Source: Streptomyces parvus (GTDB taxonomy: Bacteria > Actinomycetota > Actinomycetes > Streptomycetales > Streptomycetaceae). Taken from it: a stretch of 64,000 nt of DNA. The DNA lies in assembly GCF_032121415.1 (NCBI RefSeq), contig NZ_CP135079.1:6138001-6202000 (forward strand), given 5' to 3'. Positions within the stretch are counted from its first letter, which is position 1; each line of letters starts with the position of its first letter. The translations under genes were made by a program, and so were the position numbers. Positions 52,886 to 61,524 of the stretch are shown piece by piece. A model generated the notes under the pieces. That model was not told the DNA's origin and did no database searches. It saw nothing but the letters and a program-made list of their open reading frames with translations.

Positions 52886-53827
52886 TCAGTGGCAGAGATG
52901 CGCCTCGTGCTCCGCGTGACCGCTCGGCTCCAGCTGGAAGGTGCAGTGTTCCACGTCGAAGTGGTCCCCGAGGCAGCCCTGCAGCTCGTGCAGCACCTTC
53001 TCGTGCCCTATCGAGTCGAGCATCTCCTGGCGCACCACCACGTGGGCGGAGAGCACCGGCATCCCCGAGGTGATCGTCCAGGCGTGCAGGTCGTGGACGT
53101 CCAGCACCCCGGGCAGGGCCGTGATGTGGGCCCGCACCTCCGCCATGTCCACCCCCTTGGGCGCGGCTTCCAGCAGCACGTTCAGGGTCTCCCGCAGCAG
53201 CTTCACCGTCCGGGGGACGATCATCAGACCGATCACCAGCGAGGCGATCGGGTCGGCGGCCTGCCAGCCGGTCGCCATGATGATCCCCGCCGAGATGATC
53301 ACGGCGAGCGATCCCAGGGTGTCGGCCATCACCTCCAGATAGGCGCCCCGTACGTTGAGGCTCTCCTTCTGCCCGCGCATCAGCAGCGAGAGGGAGACGA
53401 TGTTGGCCACCAGGCCGACCGCGGCGAAGGCGATGGCGAGCCCGCCCTTCGTGTCGGCGGGGGTGATGAACCGCTCCACCGCCTCGTAGATCAGATAGGC
53501 GCCGACGCCGAGCAGCAGCAGGCAGTTGGCGAGTGCGGCCAGGATCTCCGCGCGGGCGAAGCCGAAGGTGCGGTTCGGGGCGGCCGGGCGGTTGGCGAAG
53601 TGGATGGCGAGCAGCGCCATCCCGAGCCCCAGGGCGTCGGTGGCCATATGGGCGGCGTCCGCGATCAGCGCGAGCGAGTCGGAGAGCACCCCGCCGACGA
53701 GCTCCATGACCATCACGCCCAGGGTGATCGCCAGGGCGATCCGGAGCCTTCCCCGGTACGCGCCGGCCGCCGTTCCCGTCGGAGGCGGCCCGCCGTGCGT
53801 GTGCCCGTGATCGTGGCCAGCCCCCAT
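52886..53827 (-). CDS. CDF-family zinc/metal exporter
   Basis: This 313-aa protein is a cation-diffusion-facilitator transporter. Six transmembrane helices span about residues 28-195, with metal-binding DSLALIADAAHMATD (HxxxD) and a second HxxxD-like pair further on. The N-terminus is His-rich (HDHGHTHGG) and the C-terminal cytoplasmic domain carries several His (AHVVVRQEM, DVEHCTF). It would export zinc or another divalent metal in exchange for protons. The ATG at 53827 has GGAGG about 8 bases upstream. The upstream region to galE holds a strong hairpin. Confidence 0.92.
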   Translation of the reverse strand: MGAGHDHGHTHGGPPPTGTAAGAYRGRLRIALAITLGVMVMELVGGVLSDSLALIADAAHMATDALGLGMALLAIHFANRPAAPNRTFGFARAEILAALANCLLLLGVGAYLIYEAVERFITPADTKGGLAIAFAAVGLVANIVSLSLLMRGQKESLNVRGAYLEVMADTLGSLAVIISAGIIMATGWQAADPIASLVIGLMIVPRTVKLLRETLNVLLEAAPKGVDMAEVRAHITALPGVLDVHDLHAWTITSGMPVLSAHVVVRQEMLDSIGHEKVLHELQGCLGDHFDVEHCTFQLEPSGHAEHEAHLCH

Positions 53828-53940
53828 GCGAAACGCCTCCAGGTCCGTAGGACATGCCGGGGCGGAACCGCCCCGGCCAGGCCCAGTGAACTACGGGTGG
53901 GGGGTATCGGGCAACACGGGACTGAACACCGTTGTCATCT

Positions 53941-53975
53941 GCTCTGACCTGCGGAAACGTTCCGCAGGTCAGAGC
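53941..53975 (-). terminator. Perfect 16-bp hairpin after galE
   Basis: Positions 53941-53956 pair perfectly with 53960-53975 over a 3-base loop. It starts 35 bases past the galE stop in minus-strand order. It is probably the galE terminator, although an operator upstream of the CDF gene (113 bases away) cannot be excluded. Confidence 0.7.
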
Positions 53976-54010
53976 GTTGACACGATCGGGCACCCGTCTC
54001 GCGGAGACGG

Positions 54011-55000
54011 TCAGGGGCGCCCCTGCGCGCGGGCCTCGGGGTGGTGCAGGCACCAGCCCTCCCAGGCCGACTCGACCATCTCGCGCACACTCCGCCGGGC
54101 CGTCCAGCCCAGCTCCCCGGTGATCCGCGCGGCCGACGCCACCGCCTTCGGAGCGTCACCGGCCCGGCGCGGCTCGACCACCGGCTCCAGAGCGCTTCCC
54201 GTCACCTCGCCGATCACGTCCGCCAGCTCCCGTACCGAGACGCCCTCGCCCCGACCGACGTTCAGCGTCAGATCGCCCGCGCCCGTCTCGTCCAGCCGGC
54301 GCGCGACCGCGAGGTGCGCCTCCGCCAGATCGGCGACGTGGATGTAGTCGCGGATGCAGGTGCCGTCCGGGGTCGGGTAGTCGTCGCCGAAGATCCGGGG
54401 GGCCTCGCCGCGCGTCAGCCGCTCGAACATCATCGGCACGATGTTGAAGACCCCGGTGTCCGCGAGCTCCGGCGCGGCCGCCCCCGCCACGTTGAAGTAC
54501 CGCAGGCAGGCGGTGGAGAGCCCGTGCGCACGGCCGGTGGCCCGCACCAGCCACTCACCGGTGAGCTTCGTCTCGCCGTAGGGGTTGATGGGGAGGCAGG
54601 GCGTCTCCTCCGTGATGAGGTCCACGTCCGGTACGCCGTACACGGCCGCCGAGGACGAGAAGAGGAAGCGCCGAACCCCCGCCGCGACCACGGCCTCCAG
54701 CAGGACGGCCAGTCCCGCGACGTTCTCCCGGTAGTACAGCAGCGGCTTCTCCACGGACTCGCCGACCTGCTTCTTCGCCGCGAGATGCACCACCCCGCTC
54801 ACCGCGTGATCGGTCAGCACCCCATCCAGCAGGCCCCGGTCGGAAGCGGAGCCCTCCACCAGCGTGACGCCGTCGGGCAGCCGCTCCGCGATGCCGCTGG
54901 AGCGGTCGTCGAGCACCACGACCCGCTCACCCGCCGCGACCATGGCCCGCGCCACGTGTGCCCCGATGTAACCCGCCCCACCTGTGATCAGCCATGTCAT
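54011..55000 (-). CDS. galE: UDP-glucose 4-epimerase
   Basis: This 329-aa protein is a GalE-type SDR epimerase. NAD binding is GGAGYIG near residue 7, YGETK is the catalytic YxxxK motif, and SSSAAVYG and RYFNVAGA match the family. It would interconvert UDP-glucose and UDP-galactose (or N-acetyl forms). The ATG at 55000 is preferred over a longer frame. It is divergent from the CDP-alcohol/ABC operon, separated by 239 bases, and could supply a nucleotide sugar to the GT2 enzyme there. That link is only positional. Confidence 0.9.
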   Translation of the reverse strand: MTWLITGGAGYIGAHVARAMVAAGERVVVLDDRSSGIAERLPDGVTLVEGSASDRGLLDGVLTDHAVSGVVHLAAKKQVGESVEKPLLYYRENVAGLAVLLEAVVAAGVRRFLFSSSAAVYGVPDVDLITEETPCLPINPYGETKLTGEWLVRATGRAHGLSTACLRYFNVAGAAAPELADTGVFNIVPMMFERLTRGEAPRIFGDDYPTPDGTCIRDYIHVADLAEAHLAVARRLDETGAGDLTLNVGRGEGVSVRELADVIGEVTGSALEPVVEPRRAGDAPKAVASAARITGELGWTARRSVREMVESAWEGWCLHHPEARAQGRP

Positions 55001-55224
55001 GACCGCCAGCCTAAGCGCAGCGTTCCTGCCGCCCGGTCCGCGGGTTTGTGGGCCGGGCCCCCGATCGATGATGATGATCGCGAACGGCGCCCGACCGCGC
55101 AGGTCCACCCGAACAGCGCGCAAACGGGTGGTGAACTCGGTCTTCCGTTCATCCGATAGCCTCAGCCGACACGCCGCCGGCCCGCCATGGGGCCGTGCCG
55201 CCGTGTGCCGTCCACGTCAGTACC

Positions 55225-55230
55225 AAGGAG
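55225..55230 (+). promoter_or_regulatory. Shine-Dalgarno defining a CTG start
   Basis: AAGGAG sits 9 bases before a CTG at 55240. A stop (TGA) lies in frame at 55231-55233, so no upstream ATG or GTG can be used, and the next in-frame GTG is at 55318. Confidence 0.5.
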
Positions 55231-55239
55231 TGAGTTCGT

Positions 55240-57072
55240 CTGTCGACCGCCATCCTCACCGGTACGCCGGTACCCGGGTCGTCGCTCGCGGACGATCTGC
55301 GGTCCCTGGGCTTCGACGTGCAGACCGCCGCCGACGCCGGTGACGCCGCAACCCTCCTCGCCGCCGTCCCGGCCGGCCGCCGGGTCGCCCTCGTCGATCC
55401 GCGTTTCGTCGGCCACGTCCACGCGCTGCGGCTCGGCCTGACCGACCCCCGCTTCGCCGCCGCCACCGTGCCCGGTGCGCTCACCGCCCAGCCCGAGGCG
55501 CGCGGCGCCCTGCTGCGCGCGCTCCGGCGCACCACGGCCGCCGTCGGCGCCGGCGCCCCCGTCGTCGCCGCCGACACCGATCCGGCGCCCGAGGACCGCA
55601 CCGTCCCCGGCCGGATCGCCGTCGCGCTGGAGGCCGAGGGCACCGCCGTCAAGCGCCCCGAGCTGGGATCGCTCACCGCCTGTGTCCCCGCCGACGCCGG
55701 AGCGCGGGCGACCGCCGAGAACGCCCGCGACGCGGTCGACGACGAGGCGGTCCGGCTGCGCAGCGCGGTGAAGGCCCACGACGGCTTCTTCACCACCTTC
55801 GCCATCAGCCCGTACTCCCGCTACATCGCCCGCTGGTGCGCCCGCCGGGGCCTCACCCCGAACCAGGTCACCACCGCGTCCCTGATCACCGCGCTCATCG
55901 CGGCGGGCGCGGCGGCCACCGGAACCCGCGGCGGTTACATCGCGGCGGGGGTCCTGCTCCTGGTCTCCTTCGTGCTGGACTGCACCGACGGGCAGCTCGC
56001 CCGCTACTCGCTGCAGTACTCCACGATGGGCGCCTGGCTGGACGCCACCTTCGACCGGGCCAAGGAGTACGCGTACTACGCCGGACTCGCCATCGGCGCC
56101 GTACGCGGCGGTGACGACGTCTGGGTCCTGGCGCTCGGCGCGATGGTCCTCCAGGCCTGTCGCCATGTCGTCGACTTCTCGTTCAACGAGGCCAACCACG
56201 ACGCTGTCGCCAACACCAGCCCCACCGCCGCCCTCTCCGACAAGCTGGACAGCGTCGGCTGGACGGTCTGGGCTCGCCGGATGATCGTGCTGCCGATCGG
56301 CGAGCGTTGGGCCATGATCGCGGTCCTGACCGCGCTCACCACCCCGCGCATCGTCTTCTACGCGCTGCTCATCGGCTGCGCGCTCGCCGCCTGCTACACC
56401 ACCGCGGGCCGTCTGCTGCGCTCGCTGACCCGCCGGGCCAGCCGCACCGACCGCGCCGCGCAGGCCCTGGCGGACCTCGCCGACTCCGGCCCGCTGGCCC
56501 AGGGTGTCGCGGCGGTGGCCCCCGGACTCCGGGGCGCGTTCACGGCTCCGGCCGTCGCCCTGCTCGGGACGCTCGTCATGATCGGCGGGGCCCTCTTCCT
56601 CCCGTACGGCAGCCCGCTCACCGTCGCCGCCGCGGTCGTGTACGTGGTCCTCTCCGGCCTCGCCGTCGCCCGCCCGCTCAAGGGCGCGCTCGACTGGCTG
56701 GTGCCGCCGTTCTTCCGGGCGGCGGAGTACGTAACGATCCTCGTGCTGGCGGCCCGCAGCGACGCTCCGCACGCCGTTCCGGCGGCCTTCGGGCTCGTCT
56801 CGGCCGTCGCCTACCATCACTACGACACGGTGTACCGCATCCGCGGAGGCACCGGCGCGCCGCCCCAGTGGCTGGTGCGGACGATCGGTGGACACGAGGG
56901 CCGTACCGCGCTGGTGGCCGTCCTCGCCGCCGTACTCACCCACGCCGCAGGTTTCACCACGGCCCTGACCGCGCTCGCGGTCGCCGTGGCTCTGGTGGTG
57001 CTCGTGGAGTCCATCCGCTTCTGGGTGTCCTCCTCGGCGCCCGCCGTACACGACGAAGGAGAACTCGCATGA
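55240..57072 (+). CDS. CDP-alcohol phosphotransferase with extra N-terminal and C-terminal domains
   Basis: This protein (610 aa if read from the CTG) has a 150-residue N-terminal domain (TAILTGTPVPGSSLADDLRSLGFDV at the start), then KAHDGFFTTFAISPYSRY, a linker very like that joining domains in inositol-phosphate cytidylyltransferase/DIPP synthase. The CDP-alcohol motif is complete at residues 247 on: DCTDGQLARY-x7-GAWLDATFD, with all Asp present. At least 4 helices follow in a C-terminal domain (400-600). It should transfer a phospho-alcohol from CDP-alcohol to an acceptor. The N-domain lacks the nucleotidyltransferase GxGxR motif, so that activity may have moved to the next gene. The operon starts here. 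Confidence 0.82.
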   Translation: MSTAILTGTPVPGSSLADDLRSLGFDVQTAADAGDAATLLAAVPAGRRVALVDPRFVGHVHALRLGLTDPRFAAATVPGALTAQPEARGALLRALRRTTAAVGAGAPVVAADTDPAPEDRTVPGRIAVALEAEGTAVKRPELGSLTACVPADAGARATAENARDAVDDEAVRLRSAVKAHDGFFTTFAISPYSRYIARWCARRGLTPNQVTTASLITALIAAGAAATGTRGGYIAAGVLLLVSFVLDCTDGQLARYSLQYSTMGAWLDATFDRAKEYAYYAGLAIGAVRGGDDVWVLALGAMVLQACRHVVDFSFNEANHDAVANTSPTAALSDKLDSVGWTVWARRMIVLPIGERWAMIAVLTALTTPRIVFYALLIGCALAACYTTAGRLLRSLTRRASRTDRAAQALADLADSGPLAQGVAAVAPGLRGAFTAPAVALLGTLVMIGGALFLPYGSPLTVAAAVVYVVLSGLAVARPLKGALDWLVPPFFRAAEYVTILVLAARSDAPHAVPAAFGLVSAVAYHHYDTVYRIRGGTGAPPQWLVRTIGGHEGRTALVAVLAAVLTHAAGFTTALTALAVAVALVVLVESIRFWVSSSAPAVHDEGELA

Positions 57073-57806
57073 TCGGCCTCGTACTGGCAGCCGGTGCAGG
57101 ACGACGTCTGCGCCCCTACACGGACACGCTCCCCAAGGCGCTCGTCCCTGTCGACGGCGACAAGACGGTCCTCGACCTCACGCTGGCCAACTTCGCGGAG
57201 GTCGGACTCACCGAGGTCGCGATCGTCGTCGGCTACCGCAAGGAGGCGGTCTACGCCCGCAAGGCCGAGCTGGAGGCCGCCTACGGCCTCAGCCTCACGC
57301 TGATCGACAACGACAAGGCCGAGGAGTGGAACAACGCCTACTCCCTGTGGTGCGCCCGTGACGTCATCAAGCGCGGCGTGATCCTCGCCAACGGCGACAC
57401 CGTGCACCCGGTCTCCGTCGAGAAGACCCTCCTGGACGCCCGCGGCAAGGGCCAGAAGATCATCCTCGCCCTGGACACCGAGAAGGTGCTCGCCGACGAG
57501 GAGATGAAGGTCATCACCGAGGAGGGCAAGGGCGTCCAGCGCATCACCAAGCTGATGGACCCGTCCACCGCCACCGGTGAGTACATCGGCGTCACCCTCA
57601 TCGAGGCCGAGGCCGCCGAGGAGCTGGCGGACGCGCTGAAGACCACCTTCGAGCGCGACCCCGACCTCTACTACGAGGACGGCTACCAGGAGCTCGTGAA
57701 CCGCGGCTTCACCGTCGACGTGGCCCCCATCGGCACCGTGACCTGGGTCGAGATCGACAACCACGACGACCTGAAGAAGGGCCGGGAGATCGCGTGCCAG
57801 TACTGA
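57069..57806 (+). CDS. Nucleotidyltransferase (phosphocholine/inositol-P cytidylyltransferase-like)
   Basis: This 245-aa protein has the NTP-transferase fold. LAAGAGRRLRPYTDTLPKAL (residues 5-24) is the nucleotide-binding loop, LANGDTV the metal site, and VEIDNHDDL near the end is typical of the LicC-like cytidylyltransferases. It probably makes a CDP-activated alcohol (glycerol, polyol or inositol phosphate), the substrate of the two CDP-alcohol transferases. The ATG overlaps the upstream stop as ATGA, so expression is coupled. It ends overlapping the next gene by 13 bases. Confidence 0.85.
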   Translation: MIGLVLAAGAGRRLRPYTDTLPKALVPVDGDKTVLDLTLANFAEVGLTEVAIVVGYRKEAVYARKAELEAAYGLSLTLIDNDKAEEWNNAYSLWCARDVIKRGVILANGDTVHPVSVEKTLLDARGKGQKIILALDTEKVLADEEMKVITEEGKGVQRITKLMDPSTATGEYIGVTLIEAEAAEELADALKTTFERDPDLYYEDGYQELVNRGFTVDVAPIGTVTWVEIDNHDDLKKGREIACQY

Positions 57807-58855
57807 CCCGGCTCATTCCGTCCCCGGTCGTCGTCGACATCCGACGCGGCGCCATGGACGATCTGGCGGGTCTCCTGGCCGATCAGCGGATCTCCTCCTC
57901 GGGCAAGCTCGCCATCGCGATCAGCGACGGCTCCGGGCGCGCCCTGAAGGAGCGGCTCGCCCCGGTCCTGCCCGGCGCCGACTGGTATCCGGTCGCCGAC
58001 GGCACGATCGACTCCGCGGTGAAGCTCGCCGACGGCATCAAGGGCAACCGGTACGACGCCGTGGTGGGCCTCGGCGGCGGCAAGATCATCGACGTGGCGA
58101 AGTACGCCGCGGCGCGGGTCGGGCTGCCCATGGTCGCCGTCGCGACGAACCTCTCGCACGACGGCCTGTGCTCGCCGGTCGCCACGCTGGACAACGACAA
58201 CGGGCGCGGCTCCTACGGGGTCCCCACCCCGATCGCCGTGGTCATCGACCTCGATGTGATCCGTGAGGCGCCCGCCCGCTACGTCCGCTCCGGCATCGGC
58301 GACGCGATCTCGAACATCTCCTGCGTCGCCGACTGGGAGCTGGCCCACGAGGTCAACGGCGAGGAGATCGACGGGCTCGCGGCCGCGATGGCCCGCCAGG
58401 CCGGCGAGGCCGTGCTGCGCCACCCGGGCGGCGTGGGCGACGACGCCTTCCTGAAGGTGCTGGCCGAAGGGCTCGTCCTGACGGGCATCTCGATGTCGGT
58501 CGCGGGCGACTCGCGTCCGGCGTCCGGCGCCTGCCACGAGATCAACCACGCCTTCGACCTGCTCTACCCCCAGCGCGCGGCCAGCCACGGCGAACAGGTC
58601 GGCCTCGGCGCCTGCTTCGCCATGCATCTGCGCGGTGCCCGCCAGGAGTCCCTCCTGATGGCATCGATACTGCGCCGCCACGGTCTGCCGGTCCTGCCGG
58701 AGGAGATCGGGTTCAGCGTCGACGAGTTCGTGCAGGCCGTCGACTACGCGCCGCAGACGCGTCCGGGACGCTTCACGGTCCTGGAGCACCTCAACCTGTC
58801 CACCGACCAGATCAGGGACGCGTACGCCGACTATGCGACGACCATCCGTAGCTGA
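57794..58855 (+). CDS. sn-Glycerol-1-phosphate dehydrogenase-like (AraM/EgsA family)
   Basis: This 353-aa protein belongs to the iron/zinc alcohol dehydrogenase superfamily, in the G1P dehydrogenase branch. NAD-binding GLGGGKIIDVAKY is at 92-104, and ATNLSHDGLCSPVA is the family-specific segment. Predicted zinc ligands are Asp170 (GIGDAIS), His248 (SGACHEINH) and His265 (SHGEQ). The usual product, sn-glycerol-1-phosphate, is the archaeal-lipid backbone and rare in bacteria. The GTG start lies inside the previous gene (13-base overlap). It could feed glycerol phosphate, or another polyol phosphate, to the cytidylyltransferase. Confidence 0.85.
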   Translation: MPVLTRLIPSPVVVDIRRGAMDDLAGLLADQRISSSGKLAIAISDGSGRALKERLAPVLPGADWYPVADGTIDSAVKLADGIKGNRYDAVVGLGGGKIIDVAKYAAARVGLPMVAVATNLSHDGLCSPVATLDNDNGRGSYGVPTPIAVVIDLDVIREAPARYVRSGIGDAISNISCVADWELAHEVNGEEIDGLAAAMARQAGEAVLRHPGGVGDDAFLKVLAEGLVLTGISMSVAGDSRPASGACHEINHAFDLLYPQRAASHGEQVGLGACFAMHLRGARQESLLMASILRRHGLPVLPEEIGFSVDEFVQAVDYAPQTRPGRFTVLEHLNLSTDQIRDAYADYATTIRS

Positions 58856-59612
58856 ACTCCGTCCGGTCGTCCACCCCCCGGGGGTGAAGGACCGGCGAAG
58901 CGGCGAGCACTGGGCCGGACGCATGTACATGCGCGAGGTCTCGCTGCGTGTGGACCGCTACCTGGTCAACACCCGCGTCACGCCGAACCAGGTCACGTAC
59001 GTCATGACGCTGGCGGGAGCCCTGGCCGCCCCGGCGCTGCTGGTGCCGGGCATCTGGGGCGCCGTGCTCGGCGTGGTGATGGTCCAGCTCTACCTGCTCT
59101 TCGACTGCGTGGACGGCGAGCTGGCCCGCTGGAAGAAGCAGTACTCGCTCAGCGGGGTCTACCTGGACCGGGTCGCCGCCTATCTGTGCGACGCGGCGGT
59201 GCTGGTGGGCCTCGGCCTGCGGGCCGCCGACATCTGGGGCGAGGGCCGGATCGACTGGCTCTGGGCGTTCCTCGGGACGCTCGCCGCGCTCGGCGCGATC
59301 CTGATCAAGGCCGAGACGGACCTGGTGGGCGTGGCCCGTCACCAGGGCGGGCTGCCGCCGGTGAAGGAAGCGGCCTCCGAGCCGCGCTCCTCCGGTATGG
59401 CGCTGGCCCGCAAGGCCGCCGCCGCGCTCAAGTTCCACCGGCTCATCCTCGGCATCGAGGCGTCCCTGGTGATCCTCGTGGTGGCCGTCGTCGACGCGAT
59501 CGCGGGAGACCTCTTCTACACCCGGCTGACCGTGGCGGTCATGGCCGGCATCGCGCTGCTGCAGACCCTGCTGCACCTGGTGTCCGTCCTGGCGTCCAGC
59601 AGGCTGAAGTGA
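58833..59612 (+). CDS. CDP-alcohol phosphotransferase lacking the last motif Asp
   Basis: This 259-aa membrane protein is a second CDP-alcohol phosphotransferase. The motif runs from residue 91: Asp91, Asp94, Gly95, Ala98, Arg99, Gly108 and Asp112 are kept, but the final Asp (position 116, the proposed catalytic base) is Ala (LDRVAAY). Several helices follow, with a soluble loop at about 165-190. The ATG lies 23 bases inside the upstream gene. It may act on a different acceptor, use a variant mechanism, or be a non-catalytic partner. Confidence 0.8.
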   Translation: MRRPSVAELRPVVHPPGVKDRRSGEHWAGRMYMREVSLRVDRYLVNTRVTPNQVTYVMTLAGALAAPALLVPGIWGAVLGVVMVQLYLLFDCVDGELARWKKQYSLSGVYLDRVAAYLCDAAVLVGLGLRAADIWGEGRIDWLWAFLGTLAALGAILIKAETDLVGVARHQGGLPPVKEAASEPRSSGMALARKAAAALKFHRLILGIEASLVILVVAVVDAIAGDLFYTRLTVAVMAGIALLQTLLHLVSVLASSRLK

Positions 59613-60493
59613 CCCTTCCCATGAAACTGGGCGCGGTGATCATCACCATGGGCAACCGCCCGGACGAGCTCCGCGCCCTCCTCGATTCGGTCACCGCCCA
59701 GCACGGTGACCGGATCGAGGCCGTGGTGGTCGGGAACGGCGCCCCGGTCCCCGACGTGCCCGCCGGGGTGCGCACGGTGGAGCTGCCCGAGAACCTGGGC
59801 ATCCCGGGCGGCCGCAACGTCGGCATCGAGGCGTTCGGCCCCTGCGGGGCGGACGTGGACGCGCTGCTCTTCCTGGACGACGACGGGCTGCTCCCGAACC
59901 GGGACACCGCCGAGCTGTGCCGGCAGGCCTTCGAGGCGGACCCGAAGCTCGGGATCATCACCTTCCGCATCGCCGACCCGGACACGGGCGCCACGCAGCG
60001 GCGGCACGTGCCCCGGCTGCGGGCCGCCGACCCGATGCGCTCCTCGCGCGTCACGACGTTCCTCGGCGGCGCCAACGCCGTACGCACCAAGGTCATCGCC
60101 GAGGTCGGCCCGCTGCCCGAGGACTTCTTCTACGCCCACGAGGAGACGGACCTCGCCTGGCGGGCGCTGGACGCGGGCTGGATGATCGACTACCGCGCCG
60201 ACATGGTGCTGAACCATCCCACCACCGCCCCGTCCCGGCACGCCGTCTACCACCGCATGGTCGCCCGCAACCGGGTCTGGCTCGCCCGCCGGAACCTGCC
60301 CGCCCCGCTGGTCCCCCTCTACACGGGGGTCTGGCTGCTGCTGACCCTGGTCAGGCGCCCGTCCCGGCCGGCGCTGAAGGCATGGTTCGGCGGATTCAGG
60401 GAAGGCTGGACGGCCCCCTGCGGAACCCGGCGCCCGATGAAGTGGCGTACGGTGTGGCGGCTGACGAGGCTGGGCCGCCCTCCGGTCATCTGA
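59609..60493 (+). CDS. Glycosyltransferase family 2
   Basis: This 294-aa protein is an inverting GT2-type glycosyltransferase. Motifs seen are VIITMGNRPDELRALLDS (donor binding), LPENLGIPGGRNVGIEA, the metal-binding LFLDDDG and HEETDLAWRALDAGW (ED-like catalytic segment). Donor and acceptor are unknown. The GTG at 59609 overlaps the upstream stop as GTGA; an ATG at 59621 is the alternative with no ribosome site. galE is the only nearby nucleotide-sugar gene. No membrane segments other than a short hydrophobic stretch at about 225-240. Confidence 0.87.
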   Translation: MTLPMKLGAVIITMGNRPDELRALLDSVTAQHGDRIEAVVVGNGAPVPDVPAGVRTVELPENLGIPGGRNVGIEAFGPCGADVDALLFLDDDGLLPNRDTAELCRQAFEADPKLGIITFRIADPDTGATQRRHVPRLRAADPMRSSRVTTFLGGANAVRTKVIAEVGPLPEDFFYAHEETDLAWRALDAGWMIDYRADMVLNHPTTAPSRHAVYHRMVARNRVWLARRNLPAPLVPLYTGVWLLLTLVRRPSRPALKAWFGGFREGWTAPCGTRRPMKWRTVWRLTRLGRPPVI

Positions 60494-60594
60494 GACGCTT
60501 TCCTCTGAGAGCATGAGGCGTATTTTCTTTCCGGAACCTGTCCGCCTGAGCCGCGCCCGCGACTGGCTGCGCGTGAAGACGAGAGTTTCAACTT

Positions 60595-61524
60595 GTGAGT
60601 GACACGACCCACGACGGTGGGGTAGCCCTCGGGACCCCGCCGTCCGCCGACGAGGGCCTCGACGCGGCCCAGCTGGCCGCCAAGTACGGCCTGACCGTGA
60701 GCGGCGCCCGGCCGGGGCTGTTCGCGTACATGCGACAGCTCTGGGGCCGACGCCACTTCATCCTGGCCTTCTCCCGGGCGAAGCTGACCGCGCAGTACAG
60801 CCAGGCCAAACTGGGCCAGCTGTGGCAAGTGGTCACGCCCCTGCTGAACGCCTGTGTCTATTACCTGATCTTCGGCCTGATCCTGGGGACCAGGGAGGGG
60901 ATCCCCCACGACGTCTTCGTGCCGTTCCTGGTCACCGGCGTCTTCGTCTTCACCTTCACCCAGAGCTCGGTGATGGCGGGTGTCCGGTCGATCGCCGGCA
61001 ACCTCGGCCTGGTCCGGGCCCTCCACTTCCCCCGGGCCTCGCTGCCCATCTCCTTCTCGCTCCAACAGCTCCAGCAGCTGCTCTTCTCGATGATCGTGCT
61101 GGTCGCGGTCGCCGTGATCTTCGGCAGCTACCCCTCGCTGTCGTGGCTCCTGGTGATCCCCGCCCTGCTTCTCCAGTTCGTCTTCAACACGGGCCTGGCC
61201 CTCGTCATGGCGCGGCTCGGCTCCAAGACCCCCGACCTCGCGCAGCTGATGCCGTTCATCATGCGCACCTGGATGTACGCCTCGGGCGTCATGTTCTCCA
61301 TCCCGGTGATGCTGAAGGACAAGCCCTCGTGGATCGCGGACGTGCTCCAGTACAACCCGGCGGCCATCTACATGGACCTGGTCCGCTTCGCCATGATCGA
61401 CGGGTACGGCTCCGAGAACCTGCCGGACCACGTCTGGGCCGCCGGCCTGGGCTGGGCGGTGCTGCTGGGCGTCGTGGGATTCGTGTACTTCTGGAAGGCG
61501 GAGGAGCGGTACGGCCGTGGCTGA
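60595..61524 (+). CDS. ABC-2 permease, polysaccharide/teichoic acid exporter type
   Basis: This 309-aa protein has six helices from about residue 75 and a cytoplasmic N-terminus, as in Wzm/TagG permeases. LTAQYSQAKLGQLWQVVTPLLNACVYY and FVFTFTQSSVMAGV are family-like stretches. It would export a lipid-linked glycan, with the ATPase that follows. The GTG start lies 101 bases after the GT2 stop, the only real gap in the operon. A 29-codon frame at 60513-60602 overlaps this start and could be a leader. The ATPase gene overlaps by 8 bases. Confidence 0.88.
   Translation: MSDTTHDGGVALGTPPSADEGLDAAQLAAKYGLTVSGARPGLFAYMRQLWGRRHFILAFSRAKLTAQYSQAKLGQLWQVVTPLLNACVYYLIFGLILGTREGIPHDVFVPFLVTGVFVFTFTQSSVMAGVRSIAGNLGLVRALHFPRASLPISFSLQQLQQLLFSMIVLVAVAVIFGSYPSLSWLLVIPALLLQFVFNTGLALVMARLGSKTPDLAQLMPFIMRTWMYASGVMFSIPVMLKDKPSWIADVLQYNPAAIYMDLVRFAMIDGYGSENLPDHVWAAGLGWAVLLGVVGFVYFWKAEERYGRG

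Noticed and set aside
53941..53975. The perfect hairpin as a metal-responsive operator of the CDF gene
   Set aside because: It does not match the Zur-type motifs I know. Its place just after the galE stop fits a terminator better, though it is not excluded.
60513..60602. A 29-codon frame overlapping the ABC permease start
   Set aside because: No ribosome site and no recognisable features, so it was not given its own gene entry; it is mentioned only in the permease note.
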